From Membranipora membranacea (Eukaryota; Bryozoa; Gymnolaemata; Cheilostomatida; Membraniporidae), in NCBI GenBank assembly GCA_914767715.1, contig OU612069.1, forward strand, positions 6,512,001 through 6,572,000: a DNA stretch of 60,000 bases, in the 5' to 3' direction. Both the position numbers and the translations under genes were made by a program. Positions 13,073 to 24,846 of the stretch are shown piece by piece (the first letter of the stretch is position 1; every line of letters starts with the position of its first letter). The notes beneath the pieces were generated by a model that saw only the letters and a list, made by a program, of their open reading frames with translations, had not been told where the DNA came from and searched no databases.

Positions 13073-13335
13073 AGGTAAATTCGCGACCTTGGTATATATA
13101 TTAAATTATCAATAAATAATCAATGGAAATCCCATTTTCATTGGGAAATCCAACTGAATCCAACTTGAATTCAAGTTGTCTCCCTATTACCAATGAGAAT
13201 ATAATTCTAAGTTTCAAGTCAATATCATCAAAAATCCGTATACCTAATCATAAAGTCTATTCAGTTGGATTTCCCCATGAAAATGATTATAATTAATGAT
13301 TATTTAATATAGATACCAAGGTCGCGAAGTTACCT
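13073..13335. mobile_element. Palindromic MITE, 263 bp, with long terminal inverted repeats
   Basis: Left end 'aggtaaattcgcgaccttgg' and the reverse complement of the right end 'aggtaacttcgcgaccttgg' agree at about 32 of 34 positions. Inner arms also pair ('gggaaatccaactgaat' left, its inverse right), so the element can fold almost completely. The centre-left holds a perfect 18-bp palindrome at 13161-13178. Comparison with the unoccupied module copy at 1083-1110 shows the insertion precisely and gives ATT at both sides (13070-13072 and 13336-13338) as the likely target duplication. A TA duplication is also possible given the AT-rich site. It has no coding capacity and must have been moved by a transposase encoded elsewhere. 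Confidence 0.85.
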
Positions 13336-14514
13336 ATTATAGATTCACTTAGTTGTTTTTATAAATACAGGATATTTAAGTGAGAGATGTGGAGTGAAAG
13401 TCATCACACATATTTTCCTGAATTAGTATAACAAAATATATTATTGTGATAAAATTATGGTTATTAAAGTACTGTACAACCATCGGTTAGAAACTGTGTC
13501 GTTCGCTTATTTAAGCCTGCATGGCAAGAATAAGTACAATTTTTAACAGCCTGGTAAGAGCGCTTGAATTTGTAAGAACAGAATTCCTAATTTGGCAATA
13601 CGTGGGCGTAGACTTATACAGATAGTAGTTTGAACTTGATCTGTGCTGCTCAAAATTACTTATTATTATTATGATTTAATTTGATATTCATTGTTTATTT
13701 GAGCCAATTGTTACATATTGAATGAAATTATTTTCAGTTCCACAAACTATGAGCCAGCCTGCCAGCTTGTCCGACAATCAACAAAACTAATCAGGTGTTA
13801 ACGACTGTGACAATAATTAATTTCCCTTTTTGTTTGCGGTATATACTTTTGAGAAATAAACTTCTTTAGTTCATCAAATTAAGAAAGTATAGCCTCATAT
13901 CTGACTGTGCATCGATACAATGGTAAATCGTTGATTTTTATTTTTAAACATCCACCAGAGGTGTGAGGCTTATGGGATCCCAAACTGTGTACATGTGTCA
14001 ATGTGTCCTTTGCCCATCTGCTGGACACATTTGACGGGACAACCTGTACTGAAAAGGCATAAGCAGATGGAAATTTTGTTTTAATGGACAGACAGTTTTA
14101 GCTGGACGGATAGACCAAATTTAATGGCTAATATTTTATCGGCTCAATGACCTCCTCCCACTTGCTCTAAATGAAATTACATTGGCGGCAAAGTGTTTTT
14201 GGACTTATCAATTTAACAACCCACCTGGGAAAGAGGTTCGTGTTGGGTATACCATGGATTGGCTACATTTTTTATAGAAACAGAGGGGCAACAAAAAACA
14301 ACATAGTATACCACCTGTATTGTTGAACCTTATCAGAACAGACCTAAATAGACGTAGATGAACATGCACGCAATGGCTGGTTTATGCCACAAAGTGAATA
14401 TTAAAAAAACCGCTCAATACATCCTTATATTAACCAATATGGCACTTATATGTACTTCTTGTGACACGCCTATTAAGACAATAATAGGGCAATGAGTGAC
14501 AAAACAGCAGACTG

Positions 14515-15577
14515 ATCAGTTAGCCTACAGAGAGCGCAGGTCTACAGAGGATGCACTAGCGATGTTACTGGATATAGTTACTAACCATCTTGACTCCAAC
14601 TCCAAAAACTATGTATGCTGCTTGTTTGTTGATTTTACGAGTGCTTTTAACACCATTAGCCCCGATACGCTGATAGACCAACTCCTAAATTCCCCCCTAA
14701 ACGGCGAGATCATCAACCTTATATACAACTTCCTGACAGATAGGAGACAAAAAGTGGAAGTTAAAGGTCAATTCTCTGCTGTCAAAACAACATCCACTGG
14801 CAATCGACAGGGGTGCGTCTGGAGCCCACTGCTATTCTCCATATATGTCCAGAATATGCCTGTACCACCATATGGTAACTACCACCTGATCAAATATGCA
14901 GATGACACTATCCTACTAGAGCTCTGCACACCTAAGACACCATCAACACTGGACACAGCTGCGGAATTCCTCATCGACATGTTTTGTGCCAATGACCTCA
15001 TACTAAATGTCGCAAAAACAAAGGAAAATATTATTAGTAACAAACGTGATAATCCAAGCTGTGATAACATCATCATTAAGGGTATTGAGGTTCAACGAGT
15101 CGATCAATTTGTATACCTTGGCACTTCTATTGACTCAAAGCTCACTTTTAAAGATAATACCCGGTCTGTCGTTAGGAAAGCTAGAAAACGGCTTTATATT
15201 ATGAAACATCTATCATTCCTCAAAGTGCCTAAACCAATCAGATTGAGATGCTATGTCACGTTCATTGAGTACGTTTTTATTTACCATCTGCGCACTGGTT
15301 TTGGTCCTATGTCCAATTCATGTGAAAAATCTATTGACAATGTCATCTCCACACCAGGTTATCTAGCAGGATGCAGATTCTTCAACATATCTAATATCTA
15401 TGGACGTTGGTTTCACAATGCAAGTGCATTAGAATGTACGCCACTGAGAATGACCCTCTTTTTGAGCTAGATAAGCTATCTTCAGGGCGCTACCATGCCT
15501 TGAAGTGTAGAGTTGATATTCGTGGGAACTGTTTTAGAGCACAATGCATAAATTTTTTAAATAAAACATTTGTCTGA
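14515..15577 (+). pseudogene. LINE reverse transcriptase, C-terminal part, frameshifted near its end
   Basis: An open frame runs 14496-15470; the first few codons are flank. Motif A is FVDFTSAFNTI (catalytic Asp encoded near 14631), motif B is RQGCVWSPLLF (near 14805), motif C is YADD (near 14895-14906), and YLGTSIDSKLTF follows. The fragment starts at the LAYRERRST motif, so the endonuclease and the N-terminal part of the reverse transcriptase are missing. Around 15435-15450 the frame shifts: the conserved C-terminal tail (NDPLFELDKLSSGRYH and onward to a stop at 15575-15577) continues in another frame. Otherwise there are no stops, which suggests a fairly recent insertion. The fragment cannot be active. 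Confidence 0.85.
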
Positions 15578-15640
15578 GTATCATTTTATAACGGTACAAC
15601 ACTGCAACATTTTTATATCATACAGTATTATAATATTTAT
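14515..15640 (+). mobile_element. 5'-truncated LINE insertion (CR1/Rex1-like)
   Basis: Begins abruptly inside a reverse-transcriptase domain and runs through its C-terminal end and a short 3' tail, which is typical of incomplete target-primed reverse transcription. Left flank is module sequence ('gagtgacaaaacagcag', compare 23826 and 46670). Right flank resumes module sequence near 15700 ('attgttaatatcgaatcg'). The exact 3' end is uncertain, because no clean poly-A or microsatellite tail is seen. No endonuclease domain remains. Confidence 0.8.
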
Positions 15641-15699
15641 ATTATGAGCTCAACAGACGCATTTGTTTCGCAACAACTTGGCAGAGACAGAAAAACTTA

Positions 15700-16110
15700 T
15701 CCTAATATTGATAAATTGTTAATATCGAATCGTAATATAATTGCATATGTATGTGCCTTCATTTTCCTTGCGCCTAATGATGATGATGAGATGATGCACC
15801 AACTAAATTATTTGCACTTAAAACCGGAGTTCCCAATTTTAAGTTTTCCTCTAAGGAATGTTAGTGTAATGGGGTCGGACCAATGTTGTCCTGACCTCCT
15901 TTTGCGCCGCCGTAGAGAAGCGCATCTTGCTTACTAAAAGGTATTACTGTTGCAAGCATCTGACACAGATGTTTGTTTCAGATATTCATAGGTAACTCTA
16001 GTGATGCAAGTTACGTGATTCAGATGTGAAACTCAATCTATAATTGCTGATATATTAATTAGAGCAATAAGGTTATATTCAATCTTTGGTTTTGTTTACC
16101 CTGTGTACAC
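15700..16110 (+). repeat. Modules n-o
   Basis: 'attgttaatatcgaatcgta' near 15715 and 'actgttgcaagcatctgaca' near 15946, followed by 'tttgtttcagatatt'. Sister copies are at 34.57-34.8, 41.39-41.65, 50.17-50.45 and 54.88-55.15 kb. The plus-strand frame at 15644-15937 straddles the LINE/module junction and has no motif. Confidence 0.65.
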
Positions 16111-16705
16111 GACTGTGGCTAAGGTTTCATTCAAAAACTTACGCCAACACCAACACTAATATTTTATGCTCAGACGCACCAACTTCAAAATAACATAATG
16201 ATGAAGAGCGCAGGTGCGCAGCAAATCACTTCATACTGAACACCAACAAAACTTTTTAAAGCTCTCAATAAAATAGCATGATGAACCTCGAATACACATT
16301 TTTTTACCCACACATTATATATGGCCTGGAATTTTGGGACTACGCATCACTCAAGTTCACTGACATAAAACAATTGTGTATTAGTACTGGCCTGTGGCTT
16401 CTTTTTTGGTGCCTTGGCAACTTTTCTGAAGTTGATGTGGCATATTATTAGCACTTGTGACCTAGGATTGGCATAATCTTTGCGTTAGGCCAATGTTAAA
16501 GAGAAATTTGAGCAATGTTTATTGACATTCTATAATATATATTATATACCTGTACACATGGTACATTAATAAGATCTGCTTTAGTCTACATAATTTTGTT
16601 ACATTATTTTGACTTGGTGTGAGATTTAAAAGCATTTTTGTTGGTGTTGATGAATGGCTGAATTGACTCAACAATACCTGCCGGTCAGTCAAAACACCAC
16701 TACAA
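16111..16705. other. Unassigned; contains a weak inverted repeat
   Basis: No gene seen. The segment 16237-16266 ('gaacaccaacaaaac' core) and 16621-16649 ('gtttttgttggtgttg'-like core) are in inverted orientation with several mismatches, so this may be a decayed inverted-repeat element of about 410 bp lying directly before the better one at 16706. Confidence 0.35.
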
Positions 16706-17413
16706 TAATAGTTTAAGCGCTCAAATGGCAGCGAGATGCTGGTAGAGGCATTTCAACATCAACCACTTTCTTTTCTCCGTTAAGTACTTACCCCAAGCAT
16801 GTGGAAGTAATGTCACCAAATTAAAGAGAATAACTCCAAACATTTCATAAAATTGAGATGAAGCTAGATAGAAAGATTGGTCATACAAGAGAAAAAGGTT
16901 CTGAGCAAGCTAATGGACAGTTATGTATAGGTAATCAAGACATATTGTTTCATATCCACCATACAAATATGCTGACAAGTTCCCAGGATTGCTCGATTTT
17001 GACTTGGCATGTCAATATATTCTTCCTTCAAAAATTTGGTAAGGTTTCAGTTTCAGTTTATTTTACATTCAGTATCATTGTATGATAAAAACGAATGTTA
17101 ACAGTGTAGAGAATAAAAATATTCTACTAGGCAAAATTATCACTTGTTCAGATAAGACATACAAAATTGTAAACAAGATTTGTCACGTTTTTGTGTACGG
17201 CATACAACAGGCCTAAAAAGTATTATGGTTTACTACAGTGTACTGTTTTGTAGCAGGTGTTGTCTAGCCATCAATTTATTAGTTGTCTCACCACAAAAAG
17301 GTGGCCATTACTCCCACATTATTGGGGTAAATACTTAAACGGAGAGAAGAAAGTGGTTGATAATGAAATGCCTCTACCAGCATCTCGGCGCCGTTTGAGG
17401 GCTTAAACTATTA
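16706..17413. mobile_element. Non-autonomous element with about 110-bp terminal inverted repeats
   Basis: Left arm 16706-16817 starts 'taatagtttaagcgctcaaa'. Right arm 17300-17413, reverse complemented, starts 'taatagtttaagccctcaaa'. Both continue with 'gagatgctggtagaggcatttc', 'caaccactttctt' and 'ctccgtt'. The interior of about 480 bp has one 75-codon plus-strand frame (16858-17085) without a transposase motif. A target duplication cannot be set, because no empty copy of this site is in the window. It is therefore a long-TIR MITE or a deletion derivative of an unknown DNA transposon. Confidence 0.7.
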
Positions 17414-17459
17414 CAATAATAAATATTATAGGTGTCAATGTATCAGATGGTTGAGTCCC

Positions 17460-18800
17460 GAATGGTTTTGGCAGATCAAGCAAAATGTTTCAAGCTGGCC
17501 TATATTGCCATACAGAGCAGCACCAACCTCTCTTGCACTAATTGACAACGGTCGAAGGCTGTGAATATCATCCGAAAACTCTATTGATTTGATGTCTGCT
17601 GGCCTGATTCATACCTAGGGTGTATTGCTATGGAGGCCTATTGAGATTTTCAATCCAACAATATTTCTTGCCAAAATTATTGTTATTATTATAATTATCA
17701 AATTATGGACTTACTTAGTTGTTTCTATAAACACAGATTTTTCAAGTGGAGATGTGGAGTGGAGGTTAACACAAATATTTTCCTGAACTGATATTAAAAA
17801 AAAATAGTATTGTGCTATGGGTATTAAAGTACTTTACAACTATCGGTTAGAAGATGCGTTGTTTGCTTAATTAAGCATGCATTGCAAGAATAAGTACCAT
17901 GTTTTAACAGCATGATGAGAGCATTGGAATTTTTAAGAACACAATTTCTAATTTAGCAATCAATGGGTATAGACTTATGATACAGATAGTGGTGGAAACA
18001 TGATCTGTGCTGCCAAAAATTATATTTATGTTTACAATTATTATTCATTGTGGTATTCATTGTTTATATGAGTCAATTATTAGATATTAAATGCAATTAT
18101 TTTCAGTTACATATACTATGAGCCTGCCTGCCAGCGCGTCCGACAATCAACCAAACTAATCTTGAGGCAACAACTGTGTCAATAATTAATTTCCCTTTTT
18201 GTTTATGATTTATACTTTTGAGAAATAAACTGCTCATAAAATCGACAAAGTGTAACCTTATATCTGAACAGTGCATTATGCAATGAGAAACTGAGCTGTC
18301 TTGAAACCGTCAGCAGGCATTGATTTTTATTCCACTCACTCACTGCAGCTGATGGGAGTCCAAACTGTCCATGTGTCATGTGCCAATTTGTTGGACCTAG
18401 TTGGCGGGACTGGTACTGGAGGGGTGTGGGCTGATGGTCAATTAGTGTTAATGAACGGACAGTTTTTGCTGGCCGGATAGAAAAAATCGAATTGCCAATT
18501 TTCGCAACTCAATCAACCTCTTCCGACTGGCTCTAGATAACATTACATCGGCGGTAAAGTGTTTTAGACTGGGAAAGAGGTATGGGTTTGGTAGTGCCCC
18601 TATACAATGAACTGGTTACATGTTTTATAGACACAGAGGGGCAACAAAAATGTACATAGTATACCACCTGTATTATTGGACCTTTTCAGAACAGACCTAA
18701 ATAGTCCTAGATGAACATGCATGCAATGGCTGGTTCATGCCACAAACTTAAAACAAAAAACCGATCATTGCATCCTCACATTTACTACACGGTGAACGTT
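17460..18800 (+). repeat. Module series i-m, version I, extra copy
   Basis: 'ccatacagagcagcaccaacc' near 17510, 'cggttagaagatgcgttg' near 17843, 'gagcctgcctgccagcg' near 18120, 'gacctaaatagtcctagatg' near 18695. Starts directly after the inverted-repeat element; no coding frame. Confidence 0.75.
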
Positions 18801-18839
18801 GTGATAGCGTGTTGCATAAAAATTTATTTAGTATTCTGT

Positions 18840-19075
18840 TAACATTTGGCTAACATTATGTAGAAAATAATAGGCTTTGGTTATTGTCTAAAAGCTTACG
18901 GAATGATAGTCAGAATGTTCAGATTCTGTTATAGCAGAATCTTTAGATCTGAGTAATTGTCAAATTTTATTTTTAACGTGATGATAACTTCATTATGTAA
19001 TGACAAGAAAACAGCTCATAATTAGCGCTTGAATGATGTCATGATAATGCTATAAAATAGCATTTCATTCTATTT
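18840..19075 (-). repeat. Repeat R2, partial inverted copy
   Basis: The reverse complement of this stretch reads through R2 in order: 'gcattatcatgacatcatt', 'gctgttttctt', 'gattctgctataacagaatc', 'agacaataacc'. It corresponds to about 3960-4170. It is more diverged than the two forward copies. Confidence 0.65.
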
Positions 19076-19792
19076 CCAGTACTAAACTTTCTTATCTTTT
19101 TCCCTTATTTTCATAAGTTTTTGCATCATTTTAATTGAATGCCCAACAATTCATCATCAGTTATTACAACATATTTTGTTCTTATTAAGTAGTTATTAAT
19201 AAAATGCAGAATCATTACATGATGATTCGTAAATTTCTCTTTCAAAATTTCATGATCTTATAAAGTTTCACACTACTTGTCATTGATACAGAGTTATAAG
19301 ATATAATTTTGATTTAATTCTTGACAATAGAAAAATATGCATGTAATAATATGGCAATGTTGCCAAAATGCTACCATGCCATATACATAGGCTTCCTCAT
19401 GAGGCCGATACTGCTCCATCACTCTTTAATGTTATTTCATAACATTTTTATAACACGACAATTGCTGTCACCTGGCGTTTATGTAACGTTATAAAATAAT
19501 GCTCTCACGATGTCGGGAAACAACTGTTTCAGTATGCCCTGACCAGTATGAAAGATAATGACTGTTGATGAATATAGAAATTTGTTCAAAGTGACACTTA
19601 ATTATGCTGCCTTCTTTTGTAACAAAGAGTACAGCTTTCTGTTATTTCTAGCTATTTGTGACTTATCTTTTTGTGTACAATTTTGCTTGGTCAAATCAGT
19701 GTTGGCTCAGATGGCGATCTTGTTAGTTTAGCCTGCCATCACTCCGTCTATTTAATAGTGAGAGGTTTTATAGCATAAAAATGTACCTTGTA
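19076..19792. other. No recognised feature
   Basis: AT-rich, stop-dense in all frames, with no repeats shared with the module array that I could see. Confidence 0.35.
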
Positions 19793-20036
19793 TAGAATTT
19801 CAATGGGCAAAAAATGTTGCTAAACTGAACTAATACTAAGCAAAAGTAATGGATAAAAATCCCTGCAGCAGCAGTGAATTTTTGTCAATTGTAACTTCAA
19901 TAACATCCGTAAATTAACAAGTGTTATTATTAATACACACAGTTAAATTTTAATTTGATTCTGCAAGGTTTTGGTCTTTATATTATTAAATATGCCTATC
20001 GTGTACCATGCTCACTGAGTTAGAACTTTATCGACA
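19793..20036 (+). repeat. Repeat S, copy 2
   Basis: Closely matches 5343-5575 ('ttcaatgggcaaaaa' ... 'gttagaactttatcgaca'). One internal block ('gcaaggttttggtctttata') is absent from copy 1. Confidence 0.75.
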
Positions 20037-21049
20037 AAGGACTGAGGACTAGGAGGTATATAGTTTCCTTGGCAAAATTTTTTGAATTGATGATAATCCA
20101 GAGTGGCAGCATTTCACTCAGGATGGTAGCATTTGAGCTGCGACAATTTAGTATCCAACAGTTTCCTCTATTCTTTTTTCTCTATGATACTTTTGAATTT
20201 TTCGCCACAAGCTGGTATTGCTGGTATGTCGGGTAGATTCAGTAGTGAATTTGCCATAAGGGCTAGGGGACTTGACCCTACCAATTTTCAGTGTGTCAAT
20301 TTTGAACAACCTCTTGTTTTTAATTACCAGGTGCCCAGAGGGCCTCATTGTGAGATTGGTTGGAATTATGAATGGATTATGCTGGTTTACTTGGTGCAAT
20401 AGCCAATTGCAATAATTTTTCCCTTTGACTGCCCTTAAAAGAGGATTGCATCATGATATTCCTGTGACATAGAATAGTATGTAATGTATTTCCTATGTTT
20501 TTGCCTACAATCTGAGCAATTGACTATAAAACGATGGTCTTTTATAAAAGACTCAGGCAATGAATTTGAGTCCATAATTGCAAACAATATGATATGGTCT
20601 TCTACTCTATAGCTCATCTGCAGGAGTGAACTCTCACTGCAGGAGCCATCGAATATTCTCAGGGTTGACAATAACAGGATAATCTCATTTATTTAACCCA
20701 CCATACACAGACCATTTATAAGAGATTTAATAAAGGAACATTATACGGGACACTTTTTTGTGTAAATACCTAGAGATAATAATCAGCCATCACTCTATTG
20801 TTTCTTGGGGGATTAGGGATCACATCCATTGTAAATTTAATAAATGAAATTATTCTAAGAAGACGGGAGACACCTATACTTGTTTAGGTGAACAAACTCG
20901 GAGTAGTTATCACAAGATGATTTCTCAATAACAATAACAAACCCAGGTGAAATCACCTAGCAGGGTTTATGGTTATGGTTAATTTATCACATTGGGCCTA
21001 TTTTAATAATGGCAATACACAGTATATGAAACATGTATAAAGTTTGTAT
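20037..21049. other. Unassigned, partly open on both strands
   Basis: 20133-20402 is open on both strands (89 and 83 codons) and 20435-20671 on minus. None shows a domain I recognise, and splice-site context does not select one. An exon of an unknown gene cannot be excluded. A small palindrome 'aggtgaaatcacct' lies near 20946. Confidence 0.3.
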
Positions 21050-23995
21050 TTAAATGTTAACAGCTGAGAGGAAATGTGTTTCCCTGATCTGACAAATACT
21101 AGAGTCTAGAAGTTTTGAAATTTTCCAACATAACGCAGTGGAATTGCTGTGTGTGCCCCTGCGCGATGTGAGATGGTTGAGATACGATGTGCTTATAGTG
21201 TTGCCTGATGTGTAAATTTGCTGTAAGGTTATCATCTGGGCAAGATACTGAAACTTGGTGGCCTGAAGCTAGAAGGGGCAAGCTCATAAGACTTGACAAG
21301 TTATCTTACAGGTATTAACGTAATCAAGAGTGTACTGTGATCACATTAACCCCCTTCATGTGTACTGACATGCCTTAGCTAAAATAATGAATAAATCTGC
21401 CGGTCCCTGTTTTAGAATCCCAATAATTCTCTGTCATGTGGAGGTAATTGTATCATTGTATTATGCTGAGTGTGAGGCCTCTGTACAATTCAATTCTTTT
21501 CATTGTTTCAACTTTTGGTAAACAAAAGAATCCTTTAAACGCTGTGCCTGATTCTTTTCAATAGAGAATAAATGTAGCATGTCAGCTTGCATCCAAAGTT
21601 TATATGAGTAAACTGAGAATAAATGTTAAGAAATGCTGCATTAAATGAAGGGAAAATACGATAGAGTGACCCTAAAAGATTTATCTATTCGCAACGTCAC
21701 AACGAGGTCAGACAAAAAATTTGACGCTTCTAGCTTTTTTAGAAGTGCAATTTAATTGAGTCATCTGGTTAATAAAAGATAATTTTTTGCCAACAATTCA
21801 TCATGTTTTATGAAATTCATGATTTTTTGCATTCATTTCGTGGATTAAATAGTAATTAAACCACCAACCCTGGACAATAACTTTCAATCATTTTGTGATA
21901 GTTTCTGCATCAAATTCAAAAAAATGTAGGGGGAGATAAAAAGGAAACCATATAAGTCACTGAGAAGCAGATATAACATCAAGTTGGTAACAAGATGCTG
22001 CTGTTTGTTAAGTAATTTCGAAACTCAAAATCCGATCAAAATTGATTGAGTTATGAACATAAATCCTGAATTGTTGACAGTAAACCAATGATAATATCAT
22101 TGCTTACTACACCTTCCAATGACGTTGAGTCGCCCACAATTGAGTGCCTTACTTCAGCTATATGTAGTGTCCTGTCTAGGTTTATAATTAAGACTATGGG
22201 TGCAATTGATTATGTTACAAAAATTAATAGAAATTTGTTATCATATTTAAATTAAGGCGCAATAGTCTAGTATTTACCCTGAAATATTGGTCACAGCTCT
22301 AGAGTGTCACAATACATAAATTAGCAATATTTACTTCTAAACCTATCTAATTTATAATCATGTAGTTGAGGGACAAAAAATAATTCTGCTAGATATTTTG
22401 TTATCACTCGCACATACAAATCGTCTGCAAATAAGTATAGGTATACTTTTAATCTTTACCAGTAGGGGATGATCTAATGAAGTAATTTTCCGAACAATCA
22501 AGTAGGCCTATTGATATTTTCAATCTTGGAATATTTTTCCATAAGGTAATTGTTGTTATTATAATTACCTAACTACGGATTTTATTACCTCTTTTTATAA
22601 AATTAATACGGAATCTTCAAGTTGGGAGATGTGGGATGGAAGTCCACAAAAGTATTTTGATATAGAAAAACAAATTATTGTGATATGGTTATTAAACTAT
22701 TTTGAGCAATAGTAGGGCTTTCGGTTAGAAGATGTGTCTTTGCCCATTTAAGCCTGCATTACAAGACTAAAATCCAATTTTTGCAGCACAATTGGAGCAA
22801 TTGAATTTGAAAGAAGTTAATTCCTAATTAAGCAATATGTTGGTGTAACCTTGTGAAACAGATAGGTGTGTGAACCTGATCTGTGCCGCCAAAAAAAATG
22901 AATTTCCAATGGTATTCATCGTATATATGTAGCAAATCGGTACATATTGAACTTAATTATTTTCAACAACTTGGACTATGAGCATGTCTGCCAACATGTC
23001 TGACAAACAACAAAACCGTGGTAACAACAGTAATTATTTTGTCTTTTTGTCCTGTGACAGTAATTATTTTCTATTTTTGTTTTTGTAAATACTTTTTAGA
23101 GAGAAATTGCTGTAGTTGATATAATTAAGAAGGTGTAGCGGAACATCTGGCAGTTCAATGATTCAATGAAAAATCAAGCTGTGTTGATACCTTGAGTCGG
23201 TGTTGATTTTTATTTTTTAAGCACTCACCACCAGGTAAGTGGCTGACAGGATACCCGACCGTCAGCCTCTGTCCATGCGGACACAGTTGGGGGGGACAAC
23301 CTGTACTGGTACAGACGGAAGGGCAACTTGTTTTAATGAACAGACCAATTTTGCTGAACAGGCGGATAGTCAAAACGGAATGCCCAACTGCTTCAGCTTG
23401 ATCTGAAGCCTTTACCGACTGGCCCCTAGTGCAATTACATTATTGCTCGCATGGTGCCTAGTTGACATTATGCTGAGAACAGCTTGAATTAAGAGGTTGT
23501 ATGTCCCCGTCAAAAGTCTTCATCCACAAGAAGAGATGTTAGTGCCCGTGTAAAATTTACACAAATTTCGAGCAGTCCAGTGCTCTAAATAGCAAGATTG
23601 CTCTTGTATGATGACTGTAACGACTAAATACTTTAAAACACCACCTGTATTACTGACCCTTATATGAGCAGTCCTATATAGACCTAGATGAGCATGCATG
23701 CAATGACTGGTTCATGTTCTAGCTTGAATTTAAAAAGCCAAGCATAGCAAGCAAGCATTTGCACATTTACTACACGGCACTTAGACGTACTTCTTGTGTT
23801 ACACTTGTTTAGACAAAGAGGGGAATAAGTGACAATAAAAGCAGGTAATCCCATTATTATGTCATAAGACTGATCGGTGTAAACATCCCTCAATCTCTAG
23901 CCCACATTTGGTGATGCTCACTTCCTTTTGCCATTATTGATCTAAGTCAAGATCTTGCCAATTCGACGCTCATCGAATTAAGTCACAATATATCG
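21050..23995 (+). repeat. Mosaic module array, version II, copy A
   Basis: Landmarks 'gtctagaagttttgaaat' near 21105, 'cttggtggcctgaag' near 21255, 'aatgaataaatctgccgg' near 21387, 'ccgatcaaaattgattgag' near 22033, 'ccagtaggggatgatctaatg' near 22459, 'tttcggttagaagatgtgtc' near 22721, 'ggctgacaggatacccgacc' near 23242, 'gacctagatgagcatgcatgc' near 23683. Recurs at 43.86-46.9, 52.1-54.4 and 56.84-60.0 kb, with fragments at 29.84-30.38 kb. It parallels version I from the 'cggttagaa' landmark onward but differs upstream. Confidence 0.8.
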
Positions 23996-24617
23996 AAACA
24001 GTCTTTGTGTATACAGAAGCTTACTGTATTAACCGAATGAATACTGAAAAAAAGCGAAGGCTCTCAAAAATTATTGATCTTACTAATCTGTGACTTTCCC
24101 TTGTACAGAGACAGCTAGAGCTTGATAGTTACATCATCACAAAATGCTGCGGTGTTTCTTAGATCAATAAATCATCGATATACAGGCAACTGAATAGAGT
24201 GTTATATTGTGGATTTAAGGTTGGTTGTATGATGAGATAGATCTTGACGAGTAACTTCCTGAGAAATTTATCCCCCATATTTTACAAAATTGAGCCAATA
24301 TTCTACCTCAACAGGCATTTATTAATTAATCCTTATTAATAAATGTTTTATTGGGCTTCGTGAAATATTAAGAGAATGAAAAGAGAATTAACATGGAATC
24401 ACTGGTTGCCAGGAAATTCAGATAAGAAGTTTGTTCATGCGAAAGTGTACAAGATCACTTCGCAGTGAAAGTAGGCCAACGATAAGCTGAGTAGGCTTAC
24501 TAAATTGTGAGTTCAATACTTGCAACAGGGCCAACTGATACCAAGTGTCACTATAGCTGCTATCCCTACAAATTCAAGACAAATTTAGCTTGAGATGATT
24601 TTTTTCAGGAATGATCT

Positions 24618-24684
24618 CATCTTGGCCGACAACTGAAATGTAAAATGATAATATCATTTTACATATCAGTTGTCGGCCAAGATG
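24618..24684. repeat. Near-perfect 67-bp palindrome
   Basis: Left arm starts 'catcttggccgacaactgaa' and the right arm ends with its inverse '...cagttgtcggccaagatg'. Only about one position per arm and the centre mismatch. Sister modules near 12107, 32240 and 47785 have only the left arm ('ttggccgacaactg') followed directly by 'gttatt'. So the right arm was added here by copying the left arm in reverse. Confidence 0.9.
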
Positions 24685-24826
24685 TTATTCTTTTTTTCAG
24701 TTATCGTTTTTGTTGTGACAGCTCATGCCAGCCCAATTAATTGTTGATTGTTTTATTCATTTGATAATTTTCTAATCAAGTTTTACCTAAAGACCCAGTT
24801 AATTTATTAATTTGTAAGGCCCCTTT

Positions 24827-24846
24827 GGAGGGGAGGGGGCGGGGGG
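24827..24846 (+). other. G-rich tract (candidate G-quadruplex)
   Basis: Four or more G-runs broken by single A or C, at the equivalent module position to 371-392. Confidence 0.55.

Larger units (their letters stand above)
10740..14514 (+). repeat. Mosaic module array, copy 2 (version I)
   Basis: Best-preserved run of the whole series: 'gctagctgtgtaccaaacctg' near 10768, 'cacttgagcttttgagcagg' near 10976, 'aggtgctcaattagtctgtg' near 11199, 'gcgaaggctctcaaaa' near 11551, the G tract at 12295-12313, 'gggataatacaccctaggca' near 12708, 'ccatacagagcagcacc' near 12881, 'cggttagaaactgtgtcg' near 13485, 'gccagcctgccagc' near 13752, 'gacctaaatagacg' near 14341. It is interrupted by a MITE at 13073-13335 and ends where LINE sequence begins. 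Overlapping open frames on both strands at 11.0-11.45 kb are not conserved in the sister copies. Confidence 0.8.

Noticed and set aside
15644-15937. 97-codon open frame as a gene
   Set aside because: It spans the junction between the LINE tail and array module n-o, and the module part is closed in sister copies.
20133-20402. Overlapping open frames on both strands as a gene
   Set aside because: No domain, no splice context favouring either strand, and no second copy to test conservation. Left as unassigned.
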